A stretch of DNA of 64,000 nucleotides from Henriciella barbarensis. Lineage in GTDB: Bacteria; Pseudomonadota; Alphaproteobacteria; Caulobacterales; Hyphomonadaceae. A model generated the notes under the pieces. The model ran no database searches. It worked only from the letters and a program-made list of their open reading frames with translations, and was not told the DNA's origin. The position numbers and the translations under genes were made by a program. The number at the start of each line of letters is the position of its first letter. Position 1 is the first letter of the stretch. Positions 62,461 to 64,000 of this stretch are shown in pieces. The DNA is taken from the NCBI RefSeq assembly GCF_003576345.1, contig NZ_QWGB01000007.1:124001-188000 (forward strand). The letters are read 5' to 3'.

Positions 62461-63933
62461 CTACCACCACTTTTGCGGTTTCGCCACGAAGCCAGCCGCT
62501 TCCTCGATGGCCCCGGCCACGCGGAAGCAGGATGCTTCGTCCAGCGCCTTGCCGATAACCTGCAGGCCTAGCGGAAGGCCCTGGCTGTCCAGCGCGGCGG
62601 GCACCGATATGCCCGGCAGGCCCGCAAGGTTCGCGGTCACTGTGAAGATGTCGTTGAGGTACATCTGCACCGGGTCCGCCTTCTCGCCATACGCAAAGGC
62701 AGCCGAGGGACAGGTCGGCGTCAGCAGCGCATCACATTTCTCGTACGCCTCGATGAAATCATTGAGGATTTTCGTGCGAACCTTCTGCGCGCGCAGATAG
62801 TAGGCATCGTAATAGCCGGACGAGAGCACATAGGTACCGATCATCAGGCGGCGCTGAACTTCCGCGCCGAAGCCTTCAGAGCGCGTACCCTCATAGGTGC
62901 CCACCAGATTGTCGCCCTGAACGCGCGTGCCATAGCGCATGCCGTCGTAGCGCGCGAGGTTCGAAGATGCCTCTGCCGGCGCCACAATGTAGTAAGCTGG
63001 CAGCGCATATTTCGTGTGAGGCAGCGAGACGTCGACGATCTCTGCGCCCTGCTCTTCCAGCCATTTTATGCCTTGGGCCCACAGCGCTTCGATCTCTTCT
63101 GGCATATTGTCGACACGGTATTCCTTGGGAATGCCGATCTTCATTCCTTTGACGCCCTGCTTGACGCTTTCGCGCCAGGCCGGAACCGGCTCCGGCAGCG
63201 ACGTTGAGTCCTTTGCATCGTGGCCGCACATGGCTTCCAGCAGGATGGCGCTGTCTTCGACGGTCTTGGCGATCGGGCCAGCCTGATCCAGCGAAGATGC
63301 GAATGCGACCATGCCATAGCGGCTGGCACGGCCATAGGTCGGCTTGATGCCAACAGTGCCCGTGAAGCTTGCAGGCTGGCGGATCGAACCGCCCGTATCG
63401 GATGCTGTAGCTCCCAGACACAGGTCGGCCGCGACGGCTGCCGCGGAGCCACCGGAGGACCCGCCAGGCGTCAGGTTCTGGTTAGAGCCTTCGCGGCGCC
63501 ACGGGTTTGCGGGCGGGCCGAACCGCGAGGTCTCGTTCGATGAGCCCATTGCGAACTCATCCATGTTGAGCTTGCCGAGCATGACCGCGCCGCGGTCCCA
63601 GAGCTGCTGGGTCACGGTCGATTCATAAGTCGGCGCGAACTCGCCCAGAATGTTCGAACATGCGGTCGTGCGAACATCCTTGGTGCAATAAAGGTCCTTC
63701 ACACCCAAAGGCGCACCTTCGAGTGCCCGTGCCTCGCCTGAAGCAATCTTTGCATCTGCCATGTCGGCCATTGCGAGCGCCTTCTCAGGCGTCTTCACGA
63801 CATAGGCGTTCAGCGTGTCATTCGATGCCTCGATCTCCTTGATGAAGGCCTCGGTCAGTTCACGCGATGAGAAGGCCTTGGCAGACAGCCCATCGAGGGC
63901 CGCAGCAAGTGTAAGTTTCGTGAGGTCGGTCAT
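62461..63933 (-). CDS. gatA: Asp-tRNA(Asn)/Glu-tRNA(Gln) amidotransferase subunit A
   Basis: The 490-residue amidase-signature protein supplies ammonia from glutamine for GatB. The Ser-cisSer-Lys triad is K79 ([15 protein letters not shown]), S159 ([12 protein letters not shown]) and S183 ([13 protein letters not shown]). The start MTDLTKLTL at 63933 is preferred to a GTG at 63948 that adds five residues. gatC is expected upstream but falls outside the window; the 67 bases before the start hold no complete gene. Confidence 0.97.
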   Translation of the reverse strand: MTDLTKLTLAAALDGLSAKAFSSRELTEAFIKEIEASNDTLNAYVVKTPEKALAMADMADAKIASGEARALEGAPLGVKDLYCTKDVRTTACSNILGEFAPTYESTVTQQLWDRGAVMLGKLNMDEFAMGSSNETSRFGPPANPWRREGSNQNLTPGGSSGGSAAAVAADLCLGATASDTGGSIRQPASFTGTVGIKPTYGRASRYGMVAFASSLDQAGPIAKTVEDSAILLEAMCGHDAKDSTSLPEPVPAWRESVKQGVKGMKIGIPKEYRVDNMPEEIEALWAQGIKWLEEQGAEIVDVSLPHTKYALPAYYIVAPAEASSNLARYDGMRYGTRVQGDNLVGTYEGTRSEGFGAEVQRRLMIGTYVLSSGYYDAYYLRAQKVRTKILNDFIEAYEKCDALLTPTCPSAAFAYGEKADPVQMYLNDIFTVTANLAGLPGISVPAALDSQGLPLGLQVIGKALDEASCFRVAGAIEEAAGFVAKPQKWW

Positions 63934-64000
63934 CTGGCTAGGATCCACAAGAATAGGTTTGCGCCTTCGTATGCTGGCCGGGCTGGAGAGTTCAAGCCCC

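Overview
The window is ordinary-density alphaproteobacterial chromosome of roughly 60 % GC. It looks like Hyphomonadaceae or a close relative (Hyphomonas, Henriciella or Hirschia type). Pointers are a divK-pleD operon, HdaA, a DinB with an N-terminal zinc ribbon and a GAAC-N7-GAAC LexA-type box, an NDUFA12 homologue, an accB-accC-aat-DUF2155-mlaD-NDUFA12 neighbourhood, and candidate CtrA sites. The species assignment is inference. I saw no rRNA, tRNA, CRISPR array, insertion sequence, prophage or plasmid gene. No gene-free stretch exceeds about 300 bases; the longest (48188-48476) holds a 46-residue membrane peptide gene.

Layout. 1-5100: end of an M16 protease, a degenerate squalene-synthase-like protein resembling the complex I assembly factor NDUFAF6, Fe superoxide dismutase, a DEAD-box helicase with an arginine/glycine-rich tail, and a PAS histidine kinase. 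5100-12000: a lipid/aldehyde catabolism cluster (coniferyl-type aldehyde dehydrogenase, crotonase, class C beta-lactamase-like hydrolase, two acyl-CoA dehydrogenases, a hotdog thioesterase). 12000-17000: thiO, then a divergent Fbp-type ferric iron ABC operon behind a possible Fur box. 17000-25500: periplasmic M48 protease, DsbA-like oxidoreductase, thiS/SRPBCC/thiG, aroQ-accB-accC-aat, and the oppositely oriented NDUFA12-mlaD-DUF2155 genes. 25600-29350: a NrdJ-related protein that keeps the C-terminal domains of B12-dependent ribonucleotide reductase but has a degenerate catalytic half, followed by two exported pentapeptide-repeat proteins. 29380-40650: aspS, rnd, ppx-ppk1-hdaA-DUF2066, purM-purN, a BLUF blue-light receptor and ndk.

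40790-51800: holC, a DUF1493-like small protein, pepA, lptF-lptG, topA, rnr, a NUDIX hydrolase and rpmG. 51880-55530: universal stress protein, divK-pleD and SOS-type dinB. 55600-59610: a tight operon RidA-GDPD-GNAT-two tandem membrane paralogues-HIT. 59730-63933: gatA, three small membrane protein genes and gatB on the minus strand.

Functional links. accB/accC start fatty-acid synthesis while the acyl-CoA dehydrogenases and crotonase break acyl chains down. mlaD and lptFG serve the outer membrane. ppk1/ppx set polyphosphate level, and hdaA, divK and pleD belong to the alphaproteobacterial cell-cycle circuit. The most unusual items are the NrdJ-like protein, the cysteine-capped pentapeptide pair, the BLUF gene behind a CtrA-like box, the SOS box lying on the dinB start region, and the tandem membrane paralogues at 57973-59177. 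I did not find a convincing previously undescribed multi-gene system.
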